Part shown: positions 47,463 through 59,853 of the stretch, piece by piece
How the letters are laid out: every line of letters begins with the position of its first letter
Numbering within the stretch: position 1 is the stretch's first letter
NCBI GenBank assembly: GCA_951213105.1
Contig: OX578133.1
Location: 139,896,813 to 139,960,812 of the forward strand
DNA from: Amaurobius ferox
Lineage: Eukaryota; Arthropoda; Arachnida; Araneae; Amaurobiidae
DNA length: 64,000 nt
Direction: 5' to 3'
The notes under the pieces: model-generated
The model's input: only the letters and a program-made list of their open reading frames with translations
The model's database searches: none
What the model was told of the DNA's origin: nothing
Position numbers and translations under genes: made by a program

Positions 47463-48090
47463 ACACTTTACAACATAGTTGAAAAGTGTGCAATATATTT
47501 GAGTTTAAATGATCATCAAATTTTGATTATTTCTACAACGATATCTAATTTTAAAGTATGCAGAATGTAAACACATCAAGCTGTAAGATGAGTTGTATAA
47601 GAAGAATTGCTGAATTTTTTAACGTAAAATTACTTAGCTCTGGAGTCTGGAATAAAGCTGATATGAATTGATTTTGCATAGAGAAACAAACGATTTTATA
47701 GCAAACTTTTTCGATGAGGTTTTAAGCAAAGAGTTAAAATACTTTTACCTCCATGGTTTTAAGTTTTGAAGTAAAATAAATTACTGTAGTATTGTGATGA
47801 ATGAAAGGAATGGAATAAAAGTGTATGAATGAAATGTTTACTGCTTTTACATAGGCAGCCAGGCGATATATATTTCAATGACGTTATTTCAATAAAGTTA
47901 ATTTTTTTCGATGAAGTTTTAAGTTTACAAATATAATAATTATTGCAGTATTGTGATAATTTTAAAAATATTATTGCTGAATGTATCGCATTTAGAGATG
48001 TTTAAATGAAATTGCATTTCAGTTGGAAAGTGTTTCATAATTAATGCTTTATGCATTATTGACCTTTCTCGTTTAATGTTAAACGCACAA
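47463..48090 (+). repeat. Dispersed repeat family D, copy 2
   Basis: Starts with the palindromic head AACACTTTACAACATAGTTG, then AAAAGTGT, then the body matching the reverse complement of 38480-38955. A roughly 100 bp internal stretch (47730-47860) is unmatched. Confidence 0.8.
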
Positions 48091-48764
48091 CAATGAACAT
48101 ATTTTATAGTCATAATTTAATTTCTCCTGACCACTACATTTGCGTCAGACCAAAGAGTCATCACTCTATTACTGACCATTCAATTTTCACATACGCGAAT
48201 GTAGTGAGTTAGAAGAAATTAAATTAGTATTAAATTAATTTAAAATGTGTACATGGTCGCGCGTTTAACATTAAAAAAATATGGAATAAATATCTATTAA
48301 AAAAATACTACTTTAAAGTTATCAGATGACAGACCGAGGATATTTCAACTCGGATTTTAAAATTAACAAAACTAGAGAAATTTAAAAAAATAAATTGATT
48401 TGAATACTTTTAATAATTGATATTTCTATATTTTTTAGCGATTTTTATGGGCTCTGCTGAGCATACTTAGTAGTAAATAATTAACAATGAAAATTATCTT
48501 TAATAAATACAATCACAACCCAAAATTGATAGGAAAATACATGGTTGGAATAGCTCTAAACATGACTGAAATATGGACCACGTGGAGAGCAAAAGTAATT
48601 GTTCAGTCACTCTTGATTACGACAGACACTGATTCATACAATAATGGAAAATATAATAATATTTGGTCATAACGACAAAATCGGAATGACAAACAGTGTA
48701 ATTTAAAATTTTGATTATAAGGACTAAACATTTAGGAACCAAGTTGTGTAGACACACACACAGA

Positions 48765-48804
<40 letters not shown>

Positions 48805-49959
48805 GAAAATATCGCTAAACACAAATGCATACATTTTTTTTAACATATTCACATATCCTATAATTTTCACGACATTGTTGAAATGGGGGTATATTGAATA
48901 CTACCTATAAAAATCAAATACAAGCAGATGATATGAATTGGAACAAATTGAAAGTAGTAATAGTGCAAAAATATGAAGTTTGAAACCTCAAGAAATAAAG
49001 GTATATTTCTTATTTTGCTCCATGGCTATAATTGATAAAACACAATCCACAATCAAACTTATCATCACGCGCATATCTAAAAAATAAAAAATCTTAGCCC
49101 AATTTGCACAAAATATGGAAGTGTGCATAACATGCAGAAAGGGGCAGTGACACAAACAGCAGAAAATATTCCTATACCAATTTTCACCCTGTTGCACCAA
49201 TTAGTTAAAACACAATCAGAAATACATAAATTGAAAAAATACTTTTCAAGACTTAATATATTGAAAATATCAAAAAAGCAATATCTTATTTTATCACCCA
49301 GCAGCAAAAGATAAAATAGAATTCAAAATATAATAACGTTCATTTATTAAATTTATTTTTCTATTAACTTCGTTATTAATTTGGATACGTCAGCCTTATC
49401 AATAAATTTAACTAATAACATTTTGGCAAAATAAAGATAATGTAATTCCGCTACTAAACACCATATAAATCACTTCAAGGAAATTTTCAGGAAAAATTGT
49501 TTGCCATGGAAGGGTTAACTTTGTGTTTTTATGCATATATCCATTCTTGACAACCTCATGTTTTAGAAATGTGAAGTATGGACGTGGTTACACACAGTAA
49601 AGAATAATCACACACAATAGATAATAATAACAAAAATTAGTTAAACGATTGAGTACGAAACAAACAGATTGATTGTCAAATAAACTATAAGTGTCATAAA
49701 AATCAGAGTTATTGTAAATGGTCAGAAAAGAACACTTATAAAACTAAGTGCCGTGAAATATAATTATTAAAAAGAAGGTAAATATTGTCTTCAAATATAT
49801 AAAAATTACGCGACTGCAATTGAAGTATTAATTCAATTAATACCTTTCCTACGAAAATATCAAACATCTGTCTTACCTTTCAAAAACACGTGGTAGCCGA
49901 GAGCAATGCGTGTAATCCAAAGCTTGCTAAAACCTCCAACTATTCCTTTCATAAAATAA

Positions 49960-50317
49960 CTCCAGCTGAAAAGGGAAAGCAGCCAACAGCACGGCAAACG
50001 CAAGTCATAACAAAACCTTTCGGGGCAAATGGCTTTGCACGTTTACCGGTTTGGGGATCTATACGGTTTGGGGAGTTTCGGGGTTACGGGACCGCAGGAA
50101 CAAGGGCGCTGGATTCAAGAAAGGAATCAATGGGAGGGTCGAGAATATGTCTTTTCAGGGGAATCCGCGAATCGTGAATTTTGGAAGAGATGCTTCTGAA
50201 AGAATCAGGACATTCGGAGGCATGCAGGATGTGATTCGCTTTTGTCCGACGCTGATTAGTATGGTAGAATGTCAAGTGGACAGGGGATTCACCCGTCTTT
50301 TGAGAAAGACACCATGA
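49960..50317 (+). other. G/C-rich patch with overlapping ORFs, unassigned
   Basis: Two plus-strand frames are open (49890-50177 and 50051-50317) and base composition differs from the surroundings. I recognise no protein family and see no convincing splice pair. A promoter-like or first-exon island is possible. Confidence 0.25.
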
Positions 50318-50763
50318 TGATATTTAGGATAATAGTGTAATCTCGAAATTGGATGGTTTCATACTCCTTTTGTTTATTTTACACGGATTCGCTTTTATAT
50401 TTTAGAAGATCGTTTGCTCATAAGATAGCAGTTCTTAAACTTTTTCGTTGCGGCCCACTTTAGCAGTATAATTAATCCCCGCGCGCGGTCCAGCTGAATC
50501 TATTAATATTTTCTAAAACATAAATATTCTTCACTACATGACATTCACTATACTGAAATAATCTTCACTGCATGGAAATATTCATGTTTTAAAAATTCAG
50601 TATCTCTAATAATAAAGGAAGATGCCTGTTTATCGCGTAGCGGGAAATTGAAGCGATACACTGCAATAAAATTTGGTACAGGCGTACCTCGACTTCCGAA
50701 AGGAAACAGTTCGTCAAGATATTTTTTATTTTAATTTGAATTAGCTTTTTAGTTATTAAATGT

Positions 50764-50835
50764 TACGGGAAGGGTAGCCCAGGTGGTTCAGGCACGGGAA
50801 TCGCACTCAGAAGACCAGAGTTCGATTCCGCGGAG
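50764..50835 (+). repeat. tRNA-like SINE head
   Basis: A-box-like AGGTGGTTCAGGCACGG and B box GAGTTCGATTCC. Acceptor ends do not pair well, so a tRNA-derived repeat rather than a tRNA gene. Confidence 0.5.
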
Positions 50836-52195
50836 TATTGATATGTTGAAGTACGTAGTGGACGACTACGCATTCTATACAATTGATTGAATGAAATCAA
50901 TTAATCCCTGCTTTATATCCAGGGCAATGCCAATTATCAATATTCATAACATCCGCAATATGCGATATAGTCCATACATTAAAAGATTTTAATTAATTCA
51001 TAAATTTGGCATCATTTTCTTTAATTTAGAGTCATTTTAGCATTTTCGTTAATTTGGCATTATCAAAAGAAGTCGCCAAGTTGGCGTTATTTCGCCAAAT
51101 TAGAAGGCATGCGTTAGAAACAGACGAAAAGAAGGACTTGTAAATAAATAAATGACTATTGGCGAATTGTTGGGCATTAAAATGCAAAACTATTACACAA
51201 AGTACCTTCTTTCGTAAATGGAATGAACTAGATTTATCAGAATGATGTTAACAAATGTGTCGCACAATATTGTGTATGAAAAGTGATTTCACGATAGTTA
51301 TACTTTTTGATTTTATGTAAATTTTTCGATAAATTTATCAGGAAAATGTACAATATCTCGAATGTGGTTCTAGTTTGTGTCATGCGATTTTATAATAAAA
51401 ATGTACATAAGAAATGACTATTTATGTAACATTATTGAAGGCTCTGATTTTTATTGATTTTTCAAAATTTCGGGAGTCTTCCGAACATTCGAATGCGTTT
51501 AAAATTAATGGAGTTCCAGTATTTACCAATTCTAATGATTACAGTCGGCCCCCGCAAACGAATATTAACGGTTTCATCAAATATTATTCGATTAAGAGGG
51601 GTGGGTATTCGATAATCTAGGAAAACATATGTACTATAGTTAGCACTTAACTGTCTGATATATCGACTTTTTCTTATATGAAAGAAATATTCTAAACTAG
51701 CGTATAAATACTAAGTACTACATTACTTAAGCCAAAAGAGATCTGTCGGAGTTGATTGTATTGTCATGGATATCACTAAACATTTGTCAGATTCTTTATC
51801 CAGTATATAAAAAAAAAATTGTAGCCACCCACATGAGCCTCAAAATGTCAACGAATAAAGATCTAGTTATTTCGTTACTTTTGTATTAGATCGAGTTACT
51901 TCTGTATTTCCACTTCAAAATAGCGAGACCTTAAAATTCTGTAAGACACGTTTGTGAAGACAAATTTTCCTATGCAAATGCTTTTTTCTGGCGTCAGCAC
52001 TAAGTTTCATATTAAGATTGCTCAGTCTGTATTCGATTATCCGGGGATGGCCTGTGAAGATTATTCGTTAAAGCATGGAAATTGAACACTGATTCTATGG
52101 GAATTATTTTAGTTTTAGGCTGTGCCAAATTTCATTCAAATCTTTCATTCGTTCGTGAGATATTGCATTCAGAGACTTACACTAACATACTGCAT

Positions 52196-52350
52196 ACGTA
52201 CACATACACACAGACATCACCTCAAAAACGCTCGATTCGAGTCTAGGATGCTGGAAATGTGTTCTTTAGTCGAAGAATTTGAATTTTCAACCCCGTACTT
52301 TCCCTATACATTATATATCTATGAATGTAAGGAAAGTAAAAATAGTCTGC
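52196..52350 (-). repeat. Diverged inverted copy of the 54-55 kb repeat
   Basis: ACACACAGACATCACCTCAA, CGATTCGAGTCTAG and TACTTTCCCTATACATTA with GGAAAGTAAAAA match the reverse complement of the first 170 bp of the repeat at 54251. Confidence 0.65.
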
Positions 52351-52770
52351 ATAGTGTTATTTCTATCGAAGCGGTTTTATTCCCATTTCCACAACCCCTG
52401 GGCTTACAAACTCGAAATATGGATAGGGTGGGTTACCCTCAGTGACGCAGAGAATAAGCATACCAAATTAGGGAAGGGAAAAAATCCGTCAAAAACTGTG
52501 GATTTGTATACGGAATAGAAAAACAAACATAATTTCACTTTTATAAATAGATATTAGTAGGGGAAGTCATGTAAAAGCCTTTTATTTTATTTAGTTACTA
52601 CCCAATCCTAAAATATTTATAGGAACATTTTCTATGGTATACCATTTTTAGCTCATTTGAAATCAATTATACAAGGATTTCATTGAACTCGCCTGGTGTA
52701 ACGTCACTAGAGGTCAAATGTTATGTCAAAAATGAGTACTTGATAACCCATTACACACATTTTTTATCTT

Positions 52771-53016
52771 CAACCGGAAGCAGCAAGACTCACAATTACG
52801 AAAGCTATTGCAAATGCTTTTGCTTCTGACGATCCTGAGGAGGGCGATAAGAGATGCGTGGACTTTATCCAAATTTTGACGTAAAAGTGATAAAAAACAT
52901 CCTTCCATATACTGAACTCTGTATCCGAGAACGAACGGATCAACATGATCGAAAAAATGCAAACAATTTGCAAAGAAGGAAGTATTGGCATTTCCTATGT
53001 TTCATTCTGCTTTTAA
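52771..53016 (+). pseudogene. Possible decayed coding segment, unknown
   Basis: One plus frame reads PEAARLTITKAIANAFASDD then PEEGDKRCVDFIQILT, a cluster of stops, then FHILNSVSENERINMIEKMQ and ICKEGSIGISYVSFCF ending TAA. The two halves look protein-like, with an acidic stretch and amphipathic helices loosely like a BESS-type C-terminal motif, but the resemblance is weak and I name no function. Confidence 0.3.
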
Positions 53017-53482
53017 ATTCAAAATTACTGAATAGAGAAGTGTAATGCAATGAAATTTTATTAAACGTTACACGTGACGTCACATCACTACTAGCATATC
53101 AACTTCCTGCTGGATCTTTGTTAGTATATGCTCTTCTTGGTGTTCTAGACTTTCTTGCCTCTAGGAAGAAAATATAGGATCTCTATCCAACCTCCTGCAT
53201 TAAATTTCTGTTTTATGTTTCTCAAAGGCATACATTCATATTTTTATCGTATTTGTTAACGATATCATGATTGGATCCATTACCATATCTGCGTTTATTC
53301 AGTCCAAGATGGCAACGTAAACAATGTGCAATTGGCCAATACAGGGTTCCTACACCTTACAGTCCTACAGTTCTTAACAACCTAATAACTTCGGTGCTAG
53401 AGTATGAGAAAATAAAAATATTATTGCATACTTTAACAAGCATTGTATGTGTCACCTTGTCCATGATAATAAGACTTTTTAA

Positions 53483-53735
53483 TGGGTATTTATTGCCTTC
53501 CATATATAGGCGTGCGTTCCTAAAGTCGATTCCTACTCATTCGATAATCTTCTACAACTTTTTAATTGAATTTTTTTTTTCTATCTTACTTTGTTGCCGA
53601 GTTCGTTATCCTTACTTTTTAAATTCTCCGCTAGGGGTGCTGCATTCACATTCAATCGGGCATGGTTACTTTGCTATAAATAGACGTAATGTGAACACTT
53701 TAGAACGAAATACCCGTCGTTGCCCGAGTAATACA
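53483..53735 (+). repeat. Dispersed repeat family B, copy 2
   Basis: Partner of 23660-23885. Ends with ATACCCGTCGTTGCCCGAGT, a motif also seen in part at 16092 (CGCCGTTGCCCAGG). The ORF at 53271-53738 crosses it and is not evidence for a gene. Confidence 0.75.
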
Positions 53736-54250
53736 TGAACGTTCAAATAGTATTTTTACAGATAACACTACTTAATTTTTTTTCAAATCCTAAACCGTTG
53801 CCAAATTCCCAAGCACATTATCCGCAAAACAAAAACCTTCTAAGAGAAGAACGTGGCAGTAGATTGTGACAGTAGCGGTTACTAACTCGTATGTGTGTAG
53901 CTGTTAGATCGTGACGGTAGCTAATTTTATACTTTTATATTAATATTTAGACTTTCAAAATTCGTTAAAAAAATTTAATTTAAAATTTGGAAAAATGACT
54001 TCGAGGCGCATTAGTTCAGGCATAGATGCTGCTGTGTAAAAAACCTCGGACGTACCTGTAAGTGCGGTAGATATTGCGCGGCATTGTGGACAAACAAAGA
54101 GACAGATTATAATAGCCCGTAAATTCTAACTCGAAAAGGATGAGAATTGCGCCTGTTATCAACACTGATTTTTAATAAATTAAGAGGATACTCCAGCCAC
54201 CCGTTTTATTTTTCACTATGGAAAATAGTCCCTAACCTCTTGATCGTTCT

Positions 54251-54974
54251 TTTTACTTTCCCTGCAATACATGGTAATGTATAGGGAAAGTATTGGAATC
54301 ATGTCGAAAATCGCAACTCGAGTTTTCGACGGATCTACACGTTTCAAGACCTCTAGAATACGAAAAAACCATTTTTAGCGTGACGTCTGTGTGTGTGTCT
54401 GTGCAGATTTTGTATCCACTCTAACTAAAACACTAATACACCGAATTTCACAAAATTTTGTAGGCGAGTCTGGTGCTGATTAGTTTTGGGTACGATTCGG
54501 GATAAAAGAACCCGCCTTTTTTGCGAAATGGCCCGAAAAAGCTTGTATCCACTCTAGCTGAAAAACTAATGGACCGAATTTCACAAAATTCGGTAGATGA
54601 GTCACGTATAGGTCACCCTGGTGCTGATTAGATTTTGGTACGATTCAGAAAAAAATAACTTGCTTTTTTTGCAGAATGGCCCGCAAAAATTGTCAAAATC
54701 TAAATTAAAAGCAACTTATTCTCAAATATATCCATTAAATGCTTGTTTAATACGTAAGTTTTAACGAAGAAAAGAATAAGACCAACCCTATTACACTAGG
54801 CCTAGCCGTTCTCGAGATATATTAGTTTTTTTCGTATTTCTCCACGCCACCTTAAAAAATAAGTCCAGTTATCAAATGAGAACGAAAATTGAATTAAAAG
54901 TGAATTAAATTTAATAGAAATAAAGAGAACGTGGAAGTCTGCAGGGAAAGTCATGTGCTGCCTACATCAGATTT
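54251..54974 (+). repeat. Tandem duplication unit 1 (family E)
   Basis: Begins TTTTACTTTCCCTGCAATAC and GTAATGTATAGGGAAAGT, an imperfect inverted repeat, and ends GGGAAAGTCATGTGCTGCC. Inside, a ~130 bp subunit (TTTGTATCCACTCTAACT ... GATTCGG ... AATGGCCCG) occurs twice. Directly followed by unit 2. Confidence 0.9.
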
Positions 54975-55738
54975 TTTTACTTTCCCTGCAATACATGGTA
55001 ATGTATAGGGAAAGTATTGGAATCATGCCGAAAATCGCAACTCGAGTTTTCGACGGATCTACACGTTTCGAGACCTCTAGAATACGAAAAAACCATTTTT
55101 AGCGTGACGTCTGTGTGTGTGTCTGTGTGTCTGTCTGTGCAGATTTTGTATCCACTCTAACTAAAAACTAATGGACCGAATTTCACAAAATTTGGTAGAT
55201 AAGTTACTTGTGAGCGAGTCTGGTGCTGATTAGTTTTGGGTACGATTCGGGATAAAAGAACCCGCCTTTTTTTGCGAAATGGCCCGCAAAATTTTGTATC
55301 CACTCTAACTGAAAAACTAATGGACCGAATTTCACAAAATTCGGTGGATAGGTCACTTTTGGGTTACCCTGGTGCTGATTAAATTTTGGTACGATTCGGA
55401 AAAAAATAACCTGCCTTTTTTTTGCAAAATGGCCCGCAAAAATCGTCAAAATCTAAACTAAAGAACTAGGTATACTCAGATATATCCATTAAATGCCCGT
55501 TTAATACGTAATTTTTAAGGACGAAAAGAATAAGACCAACCCCATTATATTAGGACTAGCCGTTCTCGAGATATTTTAGTTTCTCGTACTTTCTCTACGC
55601 CACCTTTGAAAATAAGATCGGTTACCGAATGAGAACGAAAATTGAATAAAAGTGAAATAAATTTAATTAAAATAAAGAGAACGTGGATATAAGTCTGCAG
55701 GGAAAGTCATGTGCTGCCCATATCAGATTTTTTTTTTA
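54975..55738 (+). repeat. Tandem duplication unit 2 (family E)
   Basis: Near-identical direct copy of 54251-54974, about 40 bp longer, with the same two internal subunits and the same CTGCAGGGAAAGTCATGTGC ending. The minus-strand ORF here (FAGHFAKK repeated) reflects the subunit. Confidence 0.9.
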
Positions 55739-57400
55739 GGATTGTTTCTTTCTGTTTTATGCCAAGCATAGATAATAAAAAGAAAGGTTTATGCGTTTTT
55801 AAAAAAAGGGGTAAAATAATTAGAATTATTTTTTATATCTATCGAAAAATAACGAGCTTGTTTTACAAAAATATTAGAAGTGCTTTCAATTTATTTTAAC
55901 GATTTTTTTTATTTTTTTTTAAATGCACAAGCCATCCTATTTTCAACCTCTATCTTCGGCAAAAAAGCTAGCGAACTTTTTCTTATAAACGAAACATTAT
56001 GGACTATTTTCCATAAGAATATGGGGAAAATGAAATTCCATATGAGGAAAATGAAACATGCGATTGAACAAAAAGTATCCTCTTAAGTCAGTTATAAACT
56101 CTAAAAGATATTATAGACATTAACGTTATATTTTAACAAAGATAGAGCTGTATTTTTTCGCCTATATCTAAAATCTGATTCATTATGTTGTTACATTAAG
56201 CATTCAACGAAGCTAAGACGAAATAATAACGCCCGTGCAGTTTGGAATAAATAAGTTCTTAGAATAATGCGCTATGATTATGACATACTACAAATAATTT
56301 CTATAAAAAAAAAAATATGAATACCACTGTTTAGTACTACGGATAGTACGGAGATCTTTGTTATTTGTAATTTATAAAGTAGTAACTTAATTATCCTAAA
56401 ATTAATAATTCACATTAAATGTTTATAAATATTGTGAATTAGGCAATTGTATAATTGAAGGTCTAATTTGCCCCACTGTACTTCACACTAATGTATTAAT
56501 TATAATGATGTCAATTCTGCTCCTATTGCTCCAAATGCACTATGGTTGCTCACGTTCGAAAATTGTAGCATATCATTAATGCCGTTATTTAGAAAAGTTC
56601 CTCAACAACAGTTTCATTGCACAAGAAATGGAGTTTTAAAACATATTCCGTGAAAAGATATTAACAGAGGATGTATGTAAGAGCCCCAGGGATGACTAAC
56701 AACCACCTGTACCAAAGTTATGACGAAACCTTAAAGGTATGACCCAATTACTAATATCGCCAGCTGCGTCGGATTCATGGAAAACTAAAAAAAAAAAAAA
56801 AAAATCCAATTGCATAATATACAGAGACCTCGCATATGGGGCATACACAAGTTGAATTACAAAACAATAAACGAGTTTCCTCCCTTGTCTGATACAAGAA
56901 ACGACTCTAAACACCCGCTCTTCTACGAAAGAAACAATTTTTCCTACAGACTCAATTCAATTTTTAAGTTTTGTTATTCATTAATTTCAGTTTTATTGCG
57001 TAAAATGAATACTTATTTCAAATTATGTCGAATTTTCAGTTTTAAAATAGTTGCTCGGTGATGGTTCTGTTGATGTCTCTGTGACTGCGGCCTCGCTGGA
57101 ATGGGGATTTGGAGTCCAACTCTAATTTCGGCATAAAGCCCCCCCCCCCCCCCCCGTTTGCCGTTGGGGATGATTCCCTTTTTTAACTTATCATTGGTGG
57201 TACTGGCTAGTCTGTTCTCATTTTGAAACACCCAAATAGTAGATTGTTGTTTTGTTTCGGGTTCATAGGATTAATCCACGTTTCAAATGTACCTTGCACC
57301 ATTTGACATGAGCATTCTTTTGAGCTTGAGTTAAATTGTATTGAATCCAGCATGCACATACCTTTTTTGACTCAATCGTATAAAATTGAATGCACTCGGG
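55739..57400. other. No gene recognised
   Basis: AT-rich sequence with an A run at 56786-56804 and a C run at 57139-57155. Short ORFs only. Confidence 0.45.
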
Positions 57401-57409
57401 TCCTTCTTC

Positions 57410-57640
57410 TTCGACCCAGGCCATCTGACCTACCCGAAGGTGTAAGGTATCTGTTTGGACGGCCGGGAATTGCCACCCAATTTAGACTGGAACCCAGTGG
57501 GGGCGGCATCCACAAGGATCGTGCCCTCCTTCCCCTACCACCGACTTACGGGCCCACATATTTAACATACCCATACTTTGTGAATACGGGGTCAGTTTAG
57601 GCAGGGTCGTGCGCTAACCACTAGGCTGTCCCACTCCTTG
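57410..57640 (-). mobile_element. tRNA-derived SINE, minus strand
   Basis: The tail (CCGAAGGTGTAAGGTATCTG, TTTGGACGGCCGGGAATTG) is followed by the body (CCCAATTTAGACTGGAACCC, CTTCCCCTACCACC, GGGCCCACATATTTAACAT) and, at 57600-57640, the A-box end in reverse complement (GTGCGCTAACCACTAGGCTG). The B box region is degraded (GAATACGGGGTC). Same family as 9050-9310. Confidence 0.82.
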
Positions 57641-57822
57641 CTATGTCAAGCTTTGTCAAAGTCATAGTAAATCATAGCTCGAAAATAACGTCGGATTAAA
57701 TCCATGTTTAGGCAGGGCCGTGAGCTAACCACTAGGCTGTCCCACCCCTTGCTATGTCAACCTTTGTCGAAAGTCATAATAAATTATAGCTCGAAAATAA
57801 CGTCGGATTAAATCCATGTTTT
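57600..57822. repeat. 111 bp tandem duplication including SINE head
   Basis: Units 57600-57710 and 57711-57822, each GGCAGGG(T/C)CGTG-GCTAAC ... ATAACGTCGGATTAAATCCA. The duplication copied the 5' end of the SINE with its flank. Confidence 0.88.
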
Positions 57823-58504
57823 GTCACTGTCTTATTAACTTCAAAACGAATTAAGAAGTAAAAATAGTTTTATAACATTTCTCGTTCTTTAATAACCAAT
57901 ATTTACGTGAAAGTTCAAGTTTTTAAAAATCATCTGCACTGAAAGCTGATATTTTTGGTATTGATACATTCTAAAAACTTAAGTACAGGCTCTCGTAATG
58001 TTCTTCTTTCCCTTTTAGATAAAAAATGGACAATATTTCGGAAATTGCACATGGTATCTGTGAATAAAAACATTTGGTTTTAAATAAAAAAAAAATGACA
58101 TAAATTGATTATTTTTGTAACAATGTTTAACATATTTATATTTTTATAATTGTTTTCGATTTGTTCGAGAGATATCGTCTCCAAAGAATCGCAGACAAAC
58201 ATTATTGAAAAAATGATGGATTCGCATTCAGAGAGAGAGAGGCTCAAGAGGTGCAGATATATTAAAATAAGAGAATTGGATTTTTGACGCCATCACAATA
58301 CTTTCCCTTTACATATATTACGTATTGCACGGAAAGCAATTACAGATAAAGCTTACAATATAAACAAGTTTACATACACATAATATTCAAATGTGAACTA
58401 ATATGTTCTCATATTAGTTGGGTTTGAATATCATTGCATATGTCTACATAAACCTTTATTTATTTTGAAATTTGTCAAAATCATAAACTTTTACTGGAGA
58501 AGGG

Positions 58505-58690
58505 GCAAAGTCGTAGTGGAGGTCGGATACCATTCGAGTAGGAAGGCCCATCGCTAGGAGGCAATAGGCCCCAAATTTTTTAATTTGGGGGAAGTGGAAG
58601 ACATGAAATATTTACAGAGGGAAAAATCAACTACGAAGGGGAAGGGCCGTGATAAATATGTGTAGGTGATCCATCACTTGAATGGGTTTT
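58505..58690 (-). repeat. Dispersed repeat family A, copy 3
   Basis: The reverse complement carries ATTTATCACGGCCCTTCCCC, TTGATTTTTCCCTCTGTAAA, TATTTCATGTCTTCCACTTC and the GGGGCC block, matching 5865-6025 and 13668-13815. Confidence 0.65.
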
Positions 58691-59221
58691 CCTGGAGGGG
58701 GCCTAGTTATTTACTTTAAGAAGTTATTTAATATATAAATAAATGAGTGTTTATAAATATATTTTCCCTTTAGTTTTCGTACAACCTTTACAGGTTTCGA
58801 ATTCCATACGAGTGCGTTATCTTGAACGATTTTAAACAAAATATATATAACACTAGATATTCTTTTTAAAATAACTAGTTAATGAAATATTTTTTTTTAA
58901 AAGTGTGTAACGTTTTTATGATGTTACATGATTTCAGAAAAAACTGCTTAATGATGAACATCGAATTTCGTAAATTTGTTCTGTACATAGTCACATTTTG
59001 ATAAAATTGTAAACAAAAATATGAATCCATGTGATCTATATACACACGCCGATATAAATTCACGATATAATATCTCAACGTTTAGCTAATAAAGAAACAA
59101 ACAAACAAAAATGGAACAGTATTGATTGAAAGATTGAAACAAAATTTCGAAAGGGGAAAAAAAAACATCCTCCATGGATAAGGAAAGCAAATAATTTTCA
59201 GAAAACTTTTTAATAACGGCT

Positions 59222-59640
59222 GGTTTAAACGGCAGTCTCCGAGCGCCATCTATGAAATCTTTTATGTTCCAGATATTGGCCTGCTATGCAAATGATGACG
59301 AAATGAATGAACAACTCAGGAAGTAAATGAATGTTTACTTTGAAAAAATTATAATGCAGTGGTAAATGAGTACTTTATAGACGCTCTATGAGACAATCGA
59401 GTATTTACAAAAACTTATCACACGCACCTTGTTAAACTGCACAGTCTTCAAGCGCCATCTATGAAAACTTTGCATTCCAGATATTGACCTACCTGATTAT
59501 GCAAATGATGACGAAATGAATGAATATTTCAACTTGTAAAAATATGTTTGAGCACCTAGTGCAGTGGAAAAATGAGTACTTCAAATACGTTCTGAGAGAC
59601 AATTGTTTATGAAAAGGACTTATCTCAGATACTTGACTGT
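59222..59640. repeat. ~205 bp tandem duplication
   Basis: Copies about 59222-59428 and 59430-59640 share GCGCCATCTATGAAA, CCAGATATTG-CCT, TATGCAAATGATGACGAAAT and GAGACAAT. Diverged, so older than the other tandem pairs. Confidence 0.75.
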
Positions 59641-59853
59641 TTTAATTTTTTTTATAAACTGAACTTGTTGGATGTTAAAAAGCAATTTTAATGACGCTGA
59701 ATAGTACATGCTTTCGTCAAAGTTTCAAATCGCGGAATATTTAAAATTAGTTTTACAGTGAAAACAAAAACGGATCAATCTGCGAGATCAAATATAGTGC
59801 AGAGAAAGATATTATAGCCAGAATCTTTTTTAAAAGGGGAGGTCGAGGATCGA

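Larger units (their letters stand above)
48091..52195. other. No gene recognised
   Basis: AT-rich. Holds a 37-A run (48766-48802) after ACACACACAGAC, a G/C-rich patch with overlapping short ORFs at 49890-50317, a hAT-type terminus near 50426 (GCAGTTCTTAAACTTTTTCG), and a tRNA-like SINE head at 50764-50835. Confidence 0.45.

Noticed and set aside
53271..53738. 155-residue ORF as a gene
   Set aside because: Its C-terminal half is the dispersed repeat of family B, shared with 23.7 kb; no domain or splice context.
55204..55449. FAGHFAKK repeat protein
   Set aside because: Arises from the 130 bp subrepeat of family E read on the minus strand; other copies have stops in this frame.
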